DNA of 64,000 nt from positions 48,841,346 to 48,905,345 of the forward strand of contig NC_087064.1 of NCBI RefSeq assembly GCF_963678635.1, given 5' to 3'. Shown here in pieces: positions 62,112 to 64,000 of this stretch (positions are counted from its first letter, which is position 1; every line of letters begins with the position of its first letter). Under the pieces are notes generated by a model. That model ran no database searches, was not told where the DNA came from, and saw nothing but the letters and a program-made list of their open reading frames with translations. The translations under genes were made by a program, and so were the position numbers. This stretch comes from Symsagittifera roscoffensis (taxonomy: Eukaryota > Xenacoelomorpha > Acoela > Convolutidae).

Positions 62112-62745
62112 AGTGGCTTTTTTCCAGATCCTCTCCCCCACTTTAGTTTTTGTTAAAACTTCAACGAAAAAAAAGTCTATTTAAAATGAGTTTCTTTTTA
62201 CAAACTGCATTAAAACGTGTCAGCGTGAATAGGTGAACAAACTTTCACAGCATTTCTAACATGCAAAATGCCGTGTGAGCAATTTTGAACAGCTTTATTT
62301 TGAAACTTTACGAGGTGGATGGGAAACTGGAAAGAGTCGAATTTTTTCGTGGTGGCTAAACTAACGGCTCTTTTTTCTTTGACCCAATTTACTTACGAAT
62401 GAGTTTAAAAGTACAGGTAGTTGTGTTAAAAGGTTAATTAACACCAAAAAAATGGCTCTTTTCCAGATCCCCTCCTCTACTTTAGTTTTTTTCTAAAACT
62501 TCAACGAAAAAAAACTATTTTTAAGTGAGTTTCATATTACAAACTGCATTAAAACGTGTCAGCCTGAACTGGGAAACTGAAACAAAACCCAACAACGTTT
62601 GTCATGACCTAATCTGTCCACACAAACCAATTTTTGTATCAACCGGACAAAGTGAACGGATAAATTACTTTAAAGTTTCGCAAGTGAGATGCGGAGGGGG
62701 AAGAGCCAAGCTTAACTATTATCAACACATTTTTTTCATACTTAC
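62112..62745. repeat. Type-2 MITE sequences, partial copies
   Basis: Repeats GGCTTTTTTCCAGATCC, AAACTGCATTAAAACGTGTCAGC, GGGAAACTGGAAAGAG and at 62454 GGCTCTTTTCCAGATCC without a type-1 insert. That last site shows the empty form of the insertion seen at 60925 and 61899. Confidence 0.7.
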
Positions 62746-62804
62746 TTCATAAGATCATCCTCAAGAGTTGTTGTTATTTCTCCATTTGATTTCGATAAAA
62801 TTTT
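62746..62804 (-). CDS. Possible exon, minus strand (tentative)
   Basis: 59 nt between ACTCATAG and a consensus donor ATGAA|GTAAGTATG, open in one frame: K-I-L-S-K-S-N-G-E-I-T-T-T-L-E-D-D-L-M. Its phase 2 end fits the alternative acceptor of the RBX-like exon at 57932. The adjoining frame (62982-62761) is also open for 73 codons. It could be an upstream exon of the RBX-like gene, part of another gene or chance. Confidence 0.3.
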
Positions 62805-62980
62805 CTATGAGTTCTTTCTCACCATCTCGTCCTTCCCCACAGTTGATTTTGATGGCACTTATCATGATGGATGGTAATGCGTTCACCTTGAGATCGTCAG
62901 ATTGTGTAATCGATCCCCTTCCACCGCAATGATGAGTAGTATATGTCGGGGCAGTTCGAGGGGGGAGGGTGAGGACCCCC

Positions 62981-63310
62981 ATGTATTAACATAGGCTATA
63001 GAGTATCCGGTCCTCACCTTATGTATTAACATAGACTATAGTTTTCCCAGTGTATTAAGATAGGGAATAGGTTTCCCAATGTATTAAGATACGAGGTTTC
63101 AGATGGTAAGATGGTAAGTTTTTTTTCCGCGCCCGAATTTCCCATGTATAGATTTCCCTATGTCTAAGAATTTCATTGTAGGTAATTAGCAACTCATTAA
63201 GGAATAGGATTCCTAATGTATTACGATGGTAGGTTTCCTATGTAATAAGATGGTAAGGTTTCAGATGGTAAGATGGTGAAGTTTCAGATGGTAAGATGGT
63301 AAGTTTCAAA
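62981..63310 (+). repeat. Two short tandem repeat arrays
   Basis: About 62981-63090 holds four units starting TGTATTAA(C/G)ATA(G), spaced about 30-40 bases. About 63096-63120 and 63256-63308 hold TTTCAGATGGTAAGATGGTAAG units. Degenerate TGTATTA-A/C-GA units lie between. Confidence 0.75.
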
Positions 63311-64000
63311 AAAATTTTGGCAACCGAGTTTTTTGAGCTCGATTTTGTCGATACTTGCGTTTCTTAGCTAGCTTCTACGGTTTAGATGTTTTGATTATTA
63401 TTTTACAGGTTTGATTGAACGAGAAAACCATCTAAAGCTATACTGAAACCTAACGAAACTTCAAGAAAAAAATCATGTTTTTTGAAAAAATTGGGTTTTT
63501 GTGTGGAAATGTCTAGTTTTTTTTCGCAAAAATTTAGGCTCGCAATATCTAACTGTTAATTAATACTATTTAATTACGTGTAGGTTGTGAAATTAAGGTT
63601 ATGTATTCAGTTTTATTGTATATGGTAAGTCAATGGTAAGAGTTTTTGAGAATTTAGGTGGAAAATAGTATCAACCGAACGAACAATTTGCTAGCAGAGA
63701 TGAAGTTAGAACTGATACCGTCTGATTATGATGATAAAAATTGTAAATGTCTTCCTCAAGTTTCCCTTGTTAGGTGCTAAAGTAAACTATTTAAGCAAAA
63801 ATACAACTTTTGGGATAAATATCTATCACTTTTCTGGAAAAATAGTCCTTTTTCCATGATTTTCTGTAGAAATGCTCTATACTTTAAGGTTAATGATGAT
63901 TTCTGCTCAATGCATGTTTTCGCTATTGAACATATTTTGCAAGAAAATTTAGTCAGAACTGGAGAAATTAGGAGGAAAATAGTATCAATTGAACGAACAA
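63311..64000. repeat. AT-rich tail with 312-bp-spaced direct repeat
   Basis: GGAAAATAGTATCAACCGAACGAACAA near 63659-63688 recurs as GGAAAATAGTATCAATTGAACGAACAA at about 63973-64000. The second is cut by the window end, suggesting a longer tandem repeat continues outside. No gene seen. Confidence 0.65.

Noticed and set aside
63096-63308. CRISPR-like array
   Set aside because: Units are short, irregular and without unique spacers, and the genome is eukaryotic; it is a degenerate tandem repeat.

Overview
This is nuclear DNA of an invertebrate animal. It is AT-rich, has split genes with GT-AG introns, BEL/Pao and Ty3/Gypsy LTR retrotransposons, a non-LTR retrotransposon remnant and many short inverted-repeat (MITE-like) elements. 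The species cannot be fixed from the sequence. There are no bacterial operons, CRISPR arrays or rRNA genes. A 200-base run of N marks an assembly gap at 29845-30044.

Host genes. Two protein genes, both on the minus strand, can be rebuilt by hand from exons with matching splice phases. (1) A RING / B-box-like / beta-propeller (TRIM-NHL-like) gene runs from its ATG at 46848 to its stop at 28596, with at least five exons and one or more probably missing. (2) An RBX1/ROC-type RING-H2 gene has exons at 57925-57769, 52409-52298, 51994-51960, 51917-51864 and 51493-51360. Its 5' exon is not certain. It carries an unusual low-complexity C-terminal tail. Nearly all other coding-like sequence belongs to mobile elements.

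Layout. 1-4378: non-coding with repeats. 4379-9759: Gypsy element A (minus strand, both LTRs, TSD ACCTC, integrase core missing). 9760-13830: non-coding, a TIR element (11837-12775) and a non-LTR reverse transcriptase remnant. 13857-20750: Gypsy element C (plus strand, both LTRs, TSD TAGTC, heavily decayed). 20756-28500: repeats, a Gypsy fragment (D), an element with about 48-bp inverted termini, a hAT-type MITE and a repeat with a covarying hairpin. 28596-46848: the TRIM-like gene, whose large intron holds a young BEL/Pao element (31766-41292, TSD CAGAG). 48530-50953: Gypsy element B, an internally deleted relative of C. 51360-57925: the RBX-like gene. 57960-62500: a dense cluster of nested MITEs. 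62980-64000: short tandem repeats.

How the parts relate. Gypsy A, B, C and D share one design: the first base of the gag ATG is the last base of the 5' LTR, and the rest of the codon is the start of the primer binding site. B and C also share a conserved open frame downstream of the integrase. The BEL element carries an extra 211-codon ORF before gag that resembles an SGNH-hydrolase-like domain. These accessory ORFs are the most likely little-described biology here. Most element genes are broken by frameshifts and stops; no repaired versions are given.
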